Shown piece by piece: positions 22,164 through 29,656 of a stretch of DNA of 33,251 bases. Under the pieces are notes generated by a model, which had not been told where the DNA came from, made no database searches, and was given only the letters and a program-made list of their open reading frames with translations. The DNA lies in assembly GCA_949494735.1 (NCBI GenBank), contig CATABD010000023.1, positions 1-33,251 on the forward strand, written 5' to 3'. Both the position numbers and the translations under genes were made by a program. How positions within the stretch are numbered: the first letter of the stretch is position 1; each line of letters opens with the position of its first letter. Source of the DNA: an uncultured Oscillospiraceae bacterium. GTDB taxonomy: Bacteria; Bacillota; Clostridia; Oscillospirales; Oscillospiraceae.

Positions 22164-22652
22164 CTACCAGGTTTTGGGTTCCCCGGCGGGCACCGGGGCG
22201 GCGGTGGGCTCCACGAACACCTTGACCCCCTCGATGCGCAGCACCCGCACCATGGTCCCGGCGGCGATGGGCCCGCCGTCCTGGCTGCGGGCGGACCAGG
22301 TCATACCCCGGATGACCACCGCGCCCTTGCCGTGGATGTTGTCGATGTCCTCGGTGACCTGGGCCTGGGCCCCGATCACCCGGTCGGCGTTGGTGTGCTC
22401 CACCTTGCTGTTCAGGTGCTTTTTGGCCAGGGGACGCACGGCGGCCAGGCAAAGCAGGCTCACCGCCAGGAACAGGGTGATCTGCACCCACATGGGCCCG
22501 CCCAGCAGCGCGGCAACCAGGGCCACCAGCGCCCCGGCGGCGAACCAGATGGAGGTGAGCCCCACGGTGGCGGCCTCGCTGGCGGCAAAGACGACCAGCA
22601 GCACCAGCCATATAATCTGCATCATGGAACCTGTGTCTAATGAAAATGGCAT
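22164..22652 (-). CDS. NfeD family membrane protein
   Basis: NfeD proteins pair with SPFH proteins; this 162-residue member is the short, protease-free type. Membrane segments lie at about 12-27, 33-51 and 55-74. A C-terminal OB-fold domain follows, with HTNADRVIGAQAQVTEDI and KGAVVIRGMTWSARS, the strand pattern typical of NfeD, and VRVLRIEGVKVFVEP. AAAGGAG sits 8 bases before ATG 22652, which decides it over the later in-frame ATGs. The order NfeD, 52-residue protein, SPFH supports a single operon. Confidence 0.92.
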   Translation of the reverse strand: MPFSLDTGSMMQIIWLVLLVVFAASEAATVGLTSIWFAAGALVALVAALLGGPMWVQITLFLAVSLLCLAAVRPLAKKHLNSKVEHTNADRVIGAQAQVTEDIDNIHGKGAVVIRGMTWSARSQDGGPIAAGTMVRVLRIEGVKVFVEPTAAPVPAGEPKTW

Positions 22653-22689
22653 ATGCTACACTCCTTTCGTGTCTTGCTTCCAATAAATT

Positions 22690-22718
22690 GTATCACAGAT
22701 TGCCGTCAAGGAAAAGAA
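22690..22718 (-). promoter_or_regulatory. Possible promoter of the NfeD-SPFH operon
   Basis: On the minus strand TTTTCC, 17 bases and TACAAT (about 22718-22690) resemble a promoter about 40 bases before the NfeD start. The -35 box is weak. A TTGACG nearby has too short a spacer. Confidence 0.4.
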
Positions 22719-22746
22719 GTTTTTCGCGCCGGGGGCTATATTATTG

Positions 22747-22775
22747 TTGCCAGCGCTTCCATTTTACATTATACT
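22747..22775 (+). promoter_or_regulatory. Promoter of the RNA methyltransferase gene
   Basis: TTGCCA (22747-22752), a 17-base spacer and TATACT (22770-22775) form a good sigma-A promoter. The leader is about 95 bases, with no other recognised structure. Confidence 0.7.
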
Positions 22776-22874
22776 AGGTTTTGTAAAGCACTTCCCCTCC
22801 CTGCGACATCATACTACACCTTCCACCAAATGTAAAGTCAAGGGGTTTTTCAAAAAATTTTTACGGAGCGATTT

Positions 22875-24029
22875 ATGGATCAGACATTACAGTTTGTCAT
22901 ACCCGCCCTCATGGGGGTGGAGTCCACCGTGGCCCATGAGCTGAAGAAGCTGGGGCTGTCCGGGGTTGGGGCGGAGAACGGCCGGGTGGTGTGCCAAGGG
23001 GGGCCCGCCGACATCCCCCGGCTCAACCTGAACCTGCGCTGCGGGGCCAGGGTGCTGCTGGCCCTGGGGAGCTTCCGGGCCCGCTCCTTCGAGGAGCTGT
23101 TTGAGGGCTGCGCCGCCCTGCCCTGGGAGGACTTCATCCCCCGGGAGGGCCGCTTCCCGGTAAAGGGCTACGCCGTCAGCTCCCAGCTCCGCTCGGTGCC
23201 CGCCTGCCAGTCTATCCTGAAAAAGGCGCTGTGCAAAAGGCTGGGGCAGGTATACGGTTTGGAGATCCTGCCCGAGACGGGAAGCTTATACCAGGTGCAG
23301 TTCTCCATTTTGAAGGACCAGGTGACGTTAATGCTGGACACCTCGGGGGACAGCCTGTACAAGCGGGGCTACCGGGCGCAGAACATGGGCGCGCCCCTGC
23401 GGGAGACGCTGGCGGCGGCGCTGGTGTCCCTGTCCCGCTACCGGGGGCGGGATCCCCTCTGCGACCCTTTCTGCGGCTCGGGCACCATCCCCATCGAGGC
23501 GGCCCTCATCGCAAAAAACCGGGCCCCGGGCTTAAACCGCTCCTTTGCCGCACAGCGATGGGGCTGGCTTGCGTCAAAGCTGTGGATGGACGCCGCGGAC
23601 GAGGCCATGGACCATGAGTTCCACGGCGCCTATGACATCTGGGGCGGGGATATCGACCCCGCGGCGGTGGAGCTGTCCCGGCACAACGCCCGGCTTGCCG
23701 GGGTGGAGGACACGGTGCGCTTTGAGGCGGCGGACGCGGCCCGGTTCCGCCGGGAGGAGCCCAGGGGCCGGGTGGTGACCAACCCGCCCTATGGAGAGCG
23801 GCTGCTGGAGAAGAAGGAGGCGGAGGAGCTGTACCGGGCCTTTGGCCGGGCGGCCCGGGGACTGCCCCCCGGCTGGGAGGTGGACGTGCTCTCCTCCCAT
23901 ACCGAATTTGAGCGCGCCTTCGGGCGGCCCGCCGATAAGAAGCGAAAGCTCTATAATGGCATGATAAAATGCGACCTGTTTGTATATAGCGCGGAGAAAC
24001 GGTCAGCGAGGGAACTTGGAGCGCAGTGA
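22875..24029 (+). CDS. THUMP-domain RNA N2-guanine methyltransferase (RlmL/YpsC type)
   Basis: This 384-residue protein methylates RNA with S-adenosylmethionine; relatives modify G2445 of 23S rRNA. The N-terminal THUMP region is at about 50-160. The methyltransferase domain has the motif DPFCGSGTIPIEAA (about 197-210) and the catalytic NPPYGER (about 302-308). The C-terminus ends in a short odd tail (EKRSARELGAQ) that runs into the GC-rich repeat region after it, as if the original stop had been lost or moved. The protein is of near-usual length. Its exact RNA site cannot be told from sequence. Confidence 0.92.
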   Translation: MDQTLQFVIPALMGVESTVAHELKKLGLSGVGAENGRVVCQGGPADIPRLNLNLRCGARVLLALGSFRARSFEELFEGCAALPWEDFIPREGRFPVKGYAVSSQLRSVPACQSILKKALCKRLGQVYGLEILPETGSLYQVQFSILKDQVTLMLDTSGDSLYKRGYRAQNMGAPLRETLAAALVSLSRYRGRDPLCDPFCGSGTIPIEAALIAKNRAPGLNRSFAAQRWGWLASKLWMDAADEAMDHEFHGAYDIWGGDIDPAAVELSRHNARLAGVEDTVRFEAADAARFRREEPRGRVVTNPPYGERLLEKKEAEELYRAFGRAARGLPPGWEVDVLSSHTEFERAFGRPADKKRKLYNGMIKCDLFVYSAEKRSARELGAQ

Positions 24030-24162
24030 GCTTTGCAAACCAAGAATCGCACAGCGGTTCTGTTTGCAAAGCGAATCGCAGTGAAAGTGACCAGGCGCCC
24101 TGACCGCTTCGCAGCGTGAATGAGATAGCGCGTAGCGTCTGAAAGAGAGAGGGACGGGAGCT
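24030..24162 (+). repeat. Repeat-like spacer with a strong hairpin
   Basis: No gene is seen between the methyltransferase stop and ATG 24163. The end of the upstream gene and this spacer are made of words such as GAGCGCAGTGAG, GCGAATCGCAGTGA and GCAGCGTGAATGAG. CTTTGCAAAC (24031-24040) and GTTTGCAAAG (24062-24071) form a perfect 10-bp stem with further internal pairing (AGAA/TTCT, CGC/GCG). There is no T run. It resembles the tails seen at 8690-8809. Confidence 0.5.
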
Positions 24163-25074
24163 ATGAAACATATCTTCATCATCAACCCCTCGGCGGGCAA
24201 GAAGCGGAGCACAAGGGCGCTGGTGGACAGCATCCAGGCCCTGGACGTGCCCTATGAGATCGCGTTCACCGAGAAAACGGGGGACGCCCGGCGGATTGCC
24301 CGTGCGGCGGCGGAGGGCGGCGGTGCGGTGCGCATCTACGCCTGCGGCGGGGACGGCACCCTCAACGAGGCGGTGAACGGCGCGGCGGGGTATGAAAACG
24401 CCGCCGTCACCAACGTGCCCACCGGCACGGGCAACGACTTCCTGAAGATATTCGGAACGGAGAACAAGGGCCGGTTTACCGACCTGAAGGCCCTGTCGGA
24501 GGGGCCCCAGGCCGCCATGGACCTGATCGACTGCAATGGGACGCTGGGCATCGACATCGTGTGCGTGGGGCTGGACTCCCGCATCGCGGTGGACAAGGAC
24601 AAGTATAATGCCCTCCCCCTGGTCTCCGGCATTGGGGCGTATATCCTGGCCCTGCTGGAGAATGTGATCTTCAAGAGCATCGCCCAGCCCACGGCGGTGG
24701 ACTGCGGCGACCTCCACTTCGACGGGGAGACCACCATTGTGTGCGTGTGCAGCGGGCGGTATTACGGCGGCGGGTTCATGCCGGTGGGGGACAACATGCC
24801 CGACGACGGCCTGCTGGAGACCCTGGTGGTGCGCAAGGTGAGCCGGGCCACCTTCTTTCGACTGGTGGGCAGGTATGCCCAGGGGAAATACCGGGACTAC
24901 CCGGATCTCATCTGGTACAGGCAGGGGGAGGCCGTGACCATCAAGGGCCGGAAGGAACTGGTGGCGGTGGTGGACGGCGAGGCCCTCCGGGCCCGGGAGA
25001 TGACCATCGGCCTGTCGGAAAAAAAGGTGAATTTTTTCTACCCGGCGGGGCTGAGCTACGAGGCAAGGCCGTAG
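24163..25074 (+). CDS. Diacylglycerol kinase-type lipid kinase (YegS/DagK)
   Basis: This 303-residue protein phosphorylates diacylglycerol or a related lipid at the membrane face. Family marks are HIFIINPSAGKK at the start, ACGGDGTLNEAVNGA (about 59-73) that holds the GGDGT nucleotide site, and VPTGTGNDFLKIFG (about 85-98). VVDGEAL follows late in the C-terminal domain. No signal peptide is seen. GAGAGGGACGGGAG precedes the ATG. Its substrate is unproven. Downstream, 25075-25166 carries no gene. Confidence 0.93.
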   Translation: MKHIFIINPSAGKKRSTRALVDSIQALDVPYEIAFTEKTGDARRIARAAAEGGGAVRIYACGGDGTLNEAVNGAAGYENAAVTNVPTGTGNDFLKIFGTENKGRFTDLKALSEGPQAAMDLIDCNGTLGIDIVCVGLDSRIAVDKDKYNALPLVSGIGAYILALLENVIFKSIAQPTAVDCGDLHFDGETTIVCVCSGRYYGGGFMPVGDNMPDDGLLETLVVRKVSRATFFRLVGRYAQGKYRDYPDLIWYRQGEAVTIKGRKELVAVVDGEALRAREMTIGLSEKKVNFFYPAGLSYEARP

Positions 25075-25166
25075 GGGTTTGCCGCGTCCCCAAAGCACGG
25101 TGCGAACGGAAGTTTTTCCGGCGCCCGCTGCGCAACCCCTTTGATGGGACATATTTTTCTGGAGGG

Positions 25167-25195
25167 TTGACTTTTCCTTTTTTGTGTGGTATATT
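25167..25195 (+). promoter_or_regulatory. Promoter of the DUF3796-XRE pair
   Basis: TTGACT (25167-25172), a 17-base spacer and TATATT (25190-25195) are a strong sigma-A promoter, among the best in the window. Confidence 0.82.
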
Positions 25196-25220
25196 TACAT
25201 CATGAAGAGCGAAATACACC
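25188..25220. promoter_or_regulatory. Candidate XRE operator overlapping the promoter
   Basis: GGTATATTT (25188-25196) and AAATACACC (25212-25220) are inverted with 8 of 9 matches and a 15-base spacer. They cover the -10 box and the expected transcription start. This is where a repressor such as the XRE protein of the same operon could bind. Confidence 0.4.
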
Positions 25221-25241
25221 ACATAAAAAGGAGCTTGCATG

Positions 25242-25592
25242 ATGAAAAACTGGTATGGCTGTATCGGGTTTGTCTCCCTGCTGGGCTTATTGGGGCTGCA
25301 GAGCGGAGAGCCGTTGTTTTTGTCGTTTTTTGCGTTTGCCCTTTTCTTCGAGTATTTCTGGGTCACGCCCGATGAGATGTTTGTTGACACAATGAAAAAA
25401 TGCGCCTGTCTCGCTTTCTTCGTCAACCTTTCCGCCACAGCCCTGATTACGCTTGCCCTGGCTTATTTTAAGGCGAGCGGCAACCCGCTGGCAGCCGGGG
25501 CGGCGGCGGGATTCGGCATTTCCATGGCGGCGTTTGCGTTTTCCACGTTTGTTTTGGAACTGAGAGAGAGGGTTCACGCGCAGAATGATTAG
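25242..25592 (+). CDS. Small membrane protein, DUF3796-like
   Basis: This membrane protein of about 116 residues fits the DUF3796 family, which usually pairs with a small XRE regulator. Hydrophobic segments are at about 5-20, 25-40, 57-78 and 83-105. Two ATGs lie in series (25239 and 25242); AAAAGGAG is 5 bases from the first and 8 from the second, so the second is preferred. Base composition is lower in GC than the neighbours, with AAA, TTT and ATA codons, which suggests transfer. It overlaps the XRE gene by 8 bases. Function is unknown; the family pair may act as an envelope-stress or metabolite switch. Confidence 0.8.
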   Translation: MKNWYGCIGFVSLLGLLGLQSGEPLFLSFFAFALFFEYFWVTPDEMFVDTMKKCACLAFFVNLSATALITLALAYFKASGNPLAAGAAAGFGISMAAFAFSTFVLELRERVHAQND

Positions 25593-25782
25593 AAACAGGA
25601 TAAAAGAGTATCGGGCGCGTTTTGACATGAAGCAGGAGGATTTGGCAAAAAAGGTGGGCGTCCGCAGGGAGACGATTGGAAACCTCGAAAAGGGCAGATA
25701 CAATCCGTCCCTGGTGCTGGCATGGAATATCGCAGAAGCGTTCGGTGTTTCCATTGAAGAAGTTTTTACGGTTGAAGAATAA
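25585..25782 (+). CDS. Small XRE-family regulator
   Basis: This 65-residue protein is almost entirely a helix-turn-helix of the short XRE type: NRIKEYRARFDMKQEDLAKK, VGVRRETIGNLEKGRYNPSL, then a closing helix (LAWNIAEAFGVSIEEVFTVEE). It is translationally coupled to the DUF3796-like gene by an 8-base overlap. The low GC resembles that gene. Autorepression from the inverted repeat at 25188-25220 is likely but inferred. Confidence 0.92.
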   Translation: MIRNRIKEYRARFDMKQEDLAKKVGVRRETIGNLEKGRYNPSLVLAWNIAEAFGVSIEEVFTVEE

Positions 25783-25785
25783 AGA

Positions 25786-25808
25786 GGAGCGCCGGACCCC
25801 GGCGCTCC
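25786..25808. terminator. Terminator between the XRE gene and tsaB
   Basis: GGAGCGCCGG and CCGGCGCTCC form a perfect 10-bp stem with an ACC loop, followed by CCTTATATTTA. It sits between two convergent stops. The T content is modest. Confidence 0.7.
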
Positions 25809-25816
25809 CCTTATAT

Positions 25817-26518
25817 TTATGACGGCTCCGCGCCCATACGCTCCCGCTCCGCCTGGCTCAGCCGATGGTAGCTGGGGGCCATAGCGGCGGCAGACACCAG
25901 CTCCCCCGCCCGGGCCATGCGCAGGGCGCACCGGGCCACCCCCCAGGCGGTCTGGTAGAGCAGGTGGGGGGGCATGAGGGAGCAGGGCAGGCCCGCCTCC
26001 TCCAGCGCCCCCCGCACCAGGTGGGCCCCGTCCCCCACCAGGGTCTGGGGCCTGCCGGACGCCCGCACTTCCTCTGCCAGCCCGTCCAGCCCCATGGCCC
26101 GGTCGGGGGTGAGGCGGGTGAGCGTCCCGCCCTCCGCCCGGAACCGGGCGCAGTACACCTGGTTTCTTCTCGCGTCCATGGCGGCGCAGATCTCGCCCCC
26201 CATATGGGCGCATTGCCAGGCCATGGATTCCAGGGTGGAGCAGGGGGCGCAGGGCTTGTCCCCCGGCCAGGCCAGCCCCTTGGCGGCGGCCACGCCGATG
26301 CGCACCCCGGTGAACGACCCCGGCCCCGCCGCCACCGCCACCACATCCATCTCGTCCAGCGTCAGGCCGGTGTTTTTCAGCAGGCCGGACACCATGGGCA
26401 TCAGGGTAGCGGAGTGGGTCAGCCCGCTGTTCTGGAAGGATTGGGCCAGCAGCCTCTCGTCGTCGGTTACCGCCACGCTGGCCGTGACGGCGGAGGTCTC
26501 CAGCGCGATGATTTTCAC
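25817..26518 (-). CDS. tsaB: tRNA t6A dehydratase-complex subunit TsaB
   Basis: TsaB is the scaffold of the TsaBDE complex that makes threonylcarbamoyladenosine (t6A) at tRNA position 37. The 233-residue protein has the actin-like fold: LETSAVTASVAV at the start, GPGSFTGVRIGVAAAKGLA (about 65-83), CAAMDARRNQVY (about 111-122). The start is GTG 26518, overlapping the tsaE stop by 4 bases. TsaD is not in the window. MtaB upstream modifies t6A further. Low-GC DNA lies beyond its 3' end. Confidence 0.94.
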   Translation of the reverse strand: MKIIALETSAVTASVAVTDDERLLAQSFQNSGLTHSATLMPMVSGLLKNTGLTLDEMDVVAVAAGPGSFTGVRIGVAAAKGLAWPGDKPCAPCSTLESMAWQCAHMGGEICAAMDARRNQVYCARFRAEGGTLTRLTPDRAMGLDGLAEEVRASGRPQTLVGDGAHLVRGALEEAGLPCSLMPPHLLYQTAWGVARCALRMARAGELVSAAAMAPSYHRLSQAERERMGAEPS

Positions 26519-26940
26519 AGCTTTACCCCCTCAATGGCGATGACCCGGTCGTTGTCCCCGTCCCCCCGGAGGATGGACACACGAACCGCGTCCGGCTCGA
26601 TGGCCCCGGTCACGTTCTCGCTCCACTCCACGGCGCACACGCCCCCCCGGGCCAGATAATCCTCCCAGCCGATGTGGAACAGCTCGTCGGCGCTGTCCAG
26701 CCGGTACATATCGAAGTGGAAAAGGGGGAGCCGCCCCCCCTCATACTCATTGACGATGGTGAAGGTGGGGCTGGTCACCCGCTCCTCCACTCCCAGGGCG
26801 CGGGCCATGCCGGACACAAAGGCGGTCTTGCCCGCCCCCAGGTCGCCGGTGAAGGCCACCACCCGGCCCTCCGCCAGCGCGTCCGCCAGGCGGGCGCCCA
26901 GGGCCTCGGTCTCCTCCCGGCTGTGGGTGACAAATTCCAT
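26515..26940 (-). CDS. tsaE: TsaE ATPase of t6A synthesis
   Basis: TsaE is the P-loop ATPase that drives the TsaBD t6A transferase. It has 141 residues, with Walker A GDLGAGKT (32-39), the TSPTF segment (TSPTFTIVNEY, about 56-66), FHFDMYRL (about 74-81) and EWSE (about 104-107). It starts at ATG 26940 and reads into tsaB with a 4-base overlap, so translation is coupled. A divergent promoter (minus -10 at 26987-26992) precedes it by about 50 bases. Confidence 0.96.
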   Translation of the reverse strand: MEFVTHSREETEALGARLADALAEGRVVAFTGDLGAGKTAFVSGMARALGVEERVTSPTFTIVNEYEGGRLPLFHFDMYRLDSADELFHIGWEDYLARGGVCAVEWSENVTGAIEPDAVRVSILRGDGDNDRVIAIEGVKL

Positions 26941-26986
26941 GCGTATCGCCTCCCAACCATTAAGAATTCAAAAACTCTCGCAAATG

Positions 26987-27019
26987 AGTATAGCATATTT
27001 CCCGCCGGTGTGCTATACT
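26987..27019. promoter_or_regulatory. Divergent promoters on a perfect inverted repeat
   Basis: AGTATAGCA (26987-26995) and TGCTATACT (27011-27019) are exact reverse complements 15 bases apart. Each half contains a TATACT -10 box with an upstream TGC (extended -10). They face opposite ways, toward tsaE and toward rodA. Neither has a good -35 box, and the expected -35 of each overlaps the other -10. The two promoters therefore probably cannot be used at the same time. Confidence 0.65.
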
Positions 27020-27052
27020 AACTTGCAGTTTTTATGGAGAGGGGGCCGCGCC

Positions 27053-28243
27053 TTGCAGCCGACGCGCACACTCAGGGAATTTTTTAAAAAGGGCGACGTG
27101 GTTCTTCTGCTCCTGTGCATCCTGGCCAGCCTGATGGGGCTGGTGCTCATCTACTCCGCCACCCAGTACCGGGAGGTGCTCCGGGGCTATGCTGTGAGGC
27201 AGGCCATGTTCCTGTGCATGGGTATCGTGGCCTACATCTGGGTCACCTTTATCGACATTGAGTTTTTGATGGAAAAATGGTGGTGGGTGTTCCTGCTGCT
27301 GGGGCTGTTTGTCATCGCCCTGATCTACCCCTTCGGCGAGGGGGGGGACAGCGGGAACAAGAGCTGGGTCTACCTGCCCATACCCGGCTTTCCCGGCTTC
27401 CAGCCCGGGGAGATCGCAAAGCTGGCCTATATCGTGGTGCTGGCCTGGATGATTAACAAGGAGCGGCCCCGGGGGCTGGGCCGCTTTTCCGCCCTGATGA
27501 AATACCTGGTGCTGACCGGGGTGTTCGCCGGGTCGCTGGCGGTGCTGTCGGGCGACTGGGGTATGGTCATCGTCTACCTGTTCATCTTTGTGGTCATGGC
27601 CTGGGTGGCCGGGGTGAGCAGGTGGTGGTTCATCGGGGTGGGGGCGCCCCTGGTGGGCGGGCTGGTGTTTTTGTGGCATTTCATCCTCCCCCGCACCAAA
27701 TACTGGACAGACTACCGCATTATGCGCTTCCGGGTGGTGGTGGAGCACTGGAAAGGGAATAATTTTGACCCGCGGGGCCAGGGCTGGCAGCAGAACCACT
27801 CCCTGCTGGCCATCGGCTCGGGGCAGCTCACCGGCATGGGGTTTATGAAGGGCATCCAGACCCAATCCCCCGATCCCACCAGCCTGCCCGCCCGGCACAC
27901 CGACAACATCTTCGCCGTGTGCGGGGAGGAATTCGGGTTTATCGGCTGCTGCGCGGTGCTGCTGGTGCTGCTGCTTATCATCCTGCGCTGTGTGTGGGTG
28001 TCCCGCCGGGCCCGCAGCCACATGTCCGCCTATATCGCCATGGGCATCGCCGGGATGCTGATGATCCAGACCATCATCAACGTGGCCATGACGTTGTATA
28101 TCGGCCCCGTCATCGGCCTGACCCTGCCCTTCATCAGCTACGGGGGGTCGTCTACCCTGACGCTGTTCATCGCCATGGGGCTGGTGTCCGGCATCAAAAT
28201 GCGGCCCCTGCCCAGCTGGCTCAAGGATCGAAGTCAATTATAG
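27053..28243 (+). CDS. rodA: RodA/FtsW-type peptidoglycan glycosyltransferase
   Basis: SEDS proteins polymerise lipid II into glycan strands with a partner class B PBP. This 396-residue protein has about ten membrane segments. QYREVLRGYAVRQAMFLCMG is at the start of the core. GVSRWWFIGVGAP and the family loop with GTGF/ARHTDNIFAVCGEEFG (about 283-298) follow. LPFISYGGSS (about 359-368) is the most conserved segment. RodA is favoured over FtsW and SpoVE by the short N-terminus, but not proven. The start TTG 27053 is chosen because GGAGAGGGGG is 7 bases upstream; the ATG at 27034 is out of frame. The stop codon lies in the left end of the palindromic element. Confidence 0.9.
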   Translation: MQPTRTLREFFKKGDVVLLLLCILASLMGLVLIYSATQYREVLRGYAVRQAMFLCMGIVAYIWVTFIDIEFLMEKWWWVFLLLGLFVIALIYPFGEGGDSGNKSWVYLPIPGFPGFQPGEIAKLAYIVVLAWMINKERPRGLGRFSALMKYLVLTGVFAGSLAVLSGDWGMVIVYLFIFVVMAWVAGVSRWWFIGVGAPLVGGLVFLWHFILPRTKYWTDYRIMRFRVVVEHWKGNNFDPRGQGWQQNHSLLAIGSGQLTGMGFMKGIQTQSPDPTSLPARHTDNIFAVCGEEFGFIGCCAVLLVLLLIILRCVWVSRRARSHMSAYIAMGIAGMLMIQTIINVAMTLYIGPVIGLTLPFISYGGSSTLTLFIAMGLVSGIKMRPLPSWLKDRSQL

Positions 28244-28405
28244 GGCTTGTTTGAAAATTGGCAACACGCCCAATCGGCGGGCCTTTTTCCGCCGAGCCGC
28301 GTTGATTTGCCTCGAAATACACAAAGTATTTCTGCGCCAAATCGCCTTGCCCGGCGAAAAAATTCCTCGCCGCTGGGCATATTGCCAATTTTCAAACGGC
28401 GCCTA
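28241..28405. mobile_element. MITE-like 165-bp palindromic element
   Basis: GTTTGAAAATTGGCAA (28249-28264) and its exact reverse complement (28382-28397) bound a long imperfect palindrome. Pairing extends inwards for some 55 bases on each side with interruptions. A central GAAATAC-ACAAA-GTATTTC hairpin is at 28314-28332. TA lies at both outer edges (28241-28242 and 28404-28405), with TAGG at both ends once one side is reversed. This fits a TA target duplication. It codes for nothing. It looks like a small non-autonomous element of the mariner/IS630 type, or a stable dispersed repeat. Confidence 0.6.
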
Positions 28406-28438
28406 GTCAAAGCGCGCCGAAAAAAGTGACGCGCCGCC

Positions 28439-28480
28439 ATGCGGCCGCCCCTGGGAAGAGGGACGGCCGCATAATTTTTT
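28439..28480 (+). terminator. Terminator downstream of the MITE-like element
   Basis: ATGCGGCCG and CGGCCGCAT pair (9 bp, with extra GC pairs inside), then AATTTTTTC. It probably was the rodA terminator before the element came between them. 28481-28513 before the SLH gene has no clear promoter. Confidence 0.8.
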
Positions 28481-28529
28481 CTCAATTGGAGTAAGCTAGT
28501 CCCACAACCATACAAAGGAGGCTTTCCCT

Positions 28530-29489
28530 TTGAAAAAGCGAATCATGATACTGTCCCTGTGTCTGGCAGGGGCGCTTACTGTCCCCGCCCTGGCGCTGAC
28601 CACCCCCACCGCGGAGGTGGAGAACGCCGCCCCCATTGCCGAGGACCTGACCCTCAAGACCTACAAGGGGGTGGCCATTTCCAGCCGCTTCGCCGCCGTG
28701 GACCCGGAGGGTGACCTGGTCACCTTCCAGGTGGTGGACAGCCCCGCCCGGGGCCAGGTGGCCATGGACGAGAACGACCCCGCCGCCTTCACCTACACCC
28801 CCTATGAGGGCAAGAAGGGCCGGGACACCTTCACCTATGTGGCCATCGACGCCAAGGGGAATATGTCCAAGCCCGCCACCGTGAAGGTGACCATCCAGAA
28901 GCAGTCCACCACGGTCAGCTATTCCGACCTGGAGGGCGACCCCGCCCACTACGCCGCCCTGCGCCTGGCGGAGGCGGGGGTGTACACCGGGCGGAAGGTG
29001 GGGGAGCTGTACTGCTTCGACCCGGACAGCACCTTCACCCGCCAGGAGTTTTTGGCCATGGCCATGACGGCGGCGGGGAAGGAGCCGCTCAGCGGCGTCA
29101 CCCTCACCGGGTTCTATGACGACGGCGACATCTCCGCCTGGGCCAAGGGCTATGTGTCCGCCGCCCTGGCGGTGGGGACGGTGGAGGGCTCCCGCAACGG
29201 CGCGGGCCAGACGGTGTTCGTCCCCGGCGGCGCGGTGACCTGCGCGGAGGCCGCCGTCATCATCGACCGCCTGCTGGCCACCGGCGACGTGGCGGGGACG
29301 GCCTCCGCCTTCTCCGCCGAGACCGCCCCCGCCTGGGCCTACCAGTCGGCGGTGAATATGGAGGCGGTGTCGGTGCTGTCCGGCAGCTCCCAGCTGTCCC
29401 AGCCCCTCACCAGGGCCCAGGCGGCGGAGATGCTGTCCGCCATGCTGGATGTGCTGGACAGCCGGGACAACCGCGGCTGGTTCCGCTGA
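28530..29489 (+). CDS. Secreted SLH-domain protein with an Ig-like domain
   Basis: This 319-residue protein has a signal peptide (MKKRIMILSLCLAGALTVPA, cleavage near 22). An Ig/cadherin-like domain is at about 34-122, with DPEGDLVTF and the closing KGRDTFTYVAIDAKG. SLH modules follow (about 128-319): the first has YSDLEGDPAHYAALRLAEAG, and a later one has GFYDDGDISAWAKGYVSAAL then TRAQAAEML. SLH domains anchor proteins to secondary wall polymers. The start is TTG 28530 behind AAAGGAGG. It is likely a surface protein of unknown task, and it is followed by a hairpin cluster. Confidence 0.88.
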   Translation: MKKRIMILSLCLAGALTVPALALTTPTAEVENAAPIAEDLTLKTYKGVAISSRFAAVDPEGDLVTFQVVDSPARGQVAMDENDPAAFTYTPYEGKKGRDTFTYVAIDAKGNMSKPATVKVTIQKQSTTVSYSDLEGDPAHYAALRLAEAGVYTGRKVGELYCFDPDSTFTRQEFLAMAMTAAGKEPLSGVTLTGFYDDGDISAWAKGYVSAALAVGTVEGSRNGAGQTVFVPGGAVTCAEAAVIIDRLLATGDVAGTASAFSAETAPAWAYQSAVNMEAVSVLSGSSQLSQPLTRAQAAEMLSAMLDVLDSRDNRGWFR

Positions 29490-29495
29490 CGCAGT

Positions 29496-29526
29496 CCACT
29501 GGAAAGGGCGAAGCCCTTTCCAGTGG
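29496..29526 (+). terminator. Hairpin after the SLH gene
   Basis: CCACTGGAAAGGGC and GCCCTTTCCAGTGG form a perfect 14-bp stem with a GAA loop. The next bases are GGGAG, not T, so simple intrinsic termination is uncertain. Confidence 0.5.
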
Positions 29527-29656
29527 GGGAGATTGCGGTCCGCTGCGCGCGCGCACTTGCGGGCCGGGCGGTATTTCCCCCCGGCGCGCATGCCGCCCGG
29601 GGAAATGGATTTCAATTTCTTCGCGCTTGACGAGCGCGAGCTCTGTGAGGCAGAAT
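29527..29656. repeat. Hairpin-rich spacer
   Basis: There is no gene. ATTTCCCC (29573-29580) and GGGGAAAT (29599-29606) form an interrupted stem with an inner CGGC/GCCG. TTCGCGCT and AGCGCGAG pair further on. The structure suggests a short repeat element, but no second copy is visible in this window. Confidence 0.4.

Noticed and set aside
23506..25152. 548-codon minus frame across the methyltransferase and lipid kinase
   Set aside because: Shadow frame without motifs or a reasonable start.
25202..25240. Small frame starting at ATG 25202 ahead of the DUF3796-like gene
   Set aside because: It sits at the expected transcription start with no room for a ribosome site and reads out of frame into the next gene.
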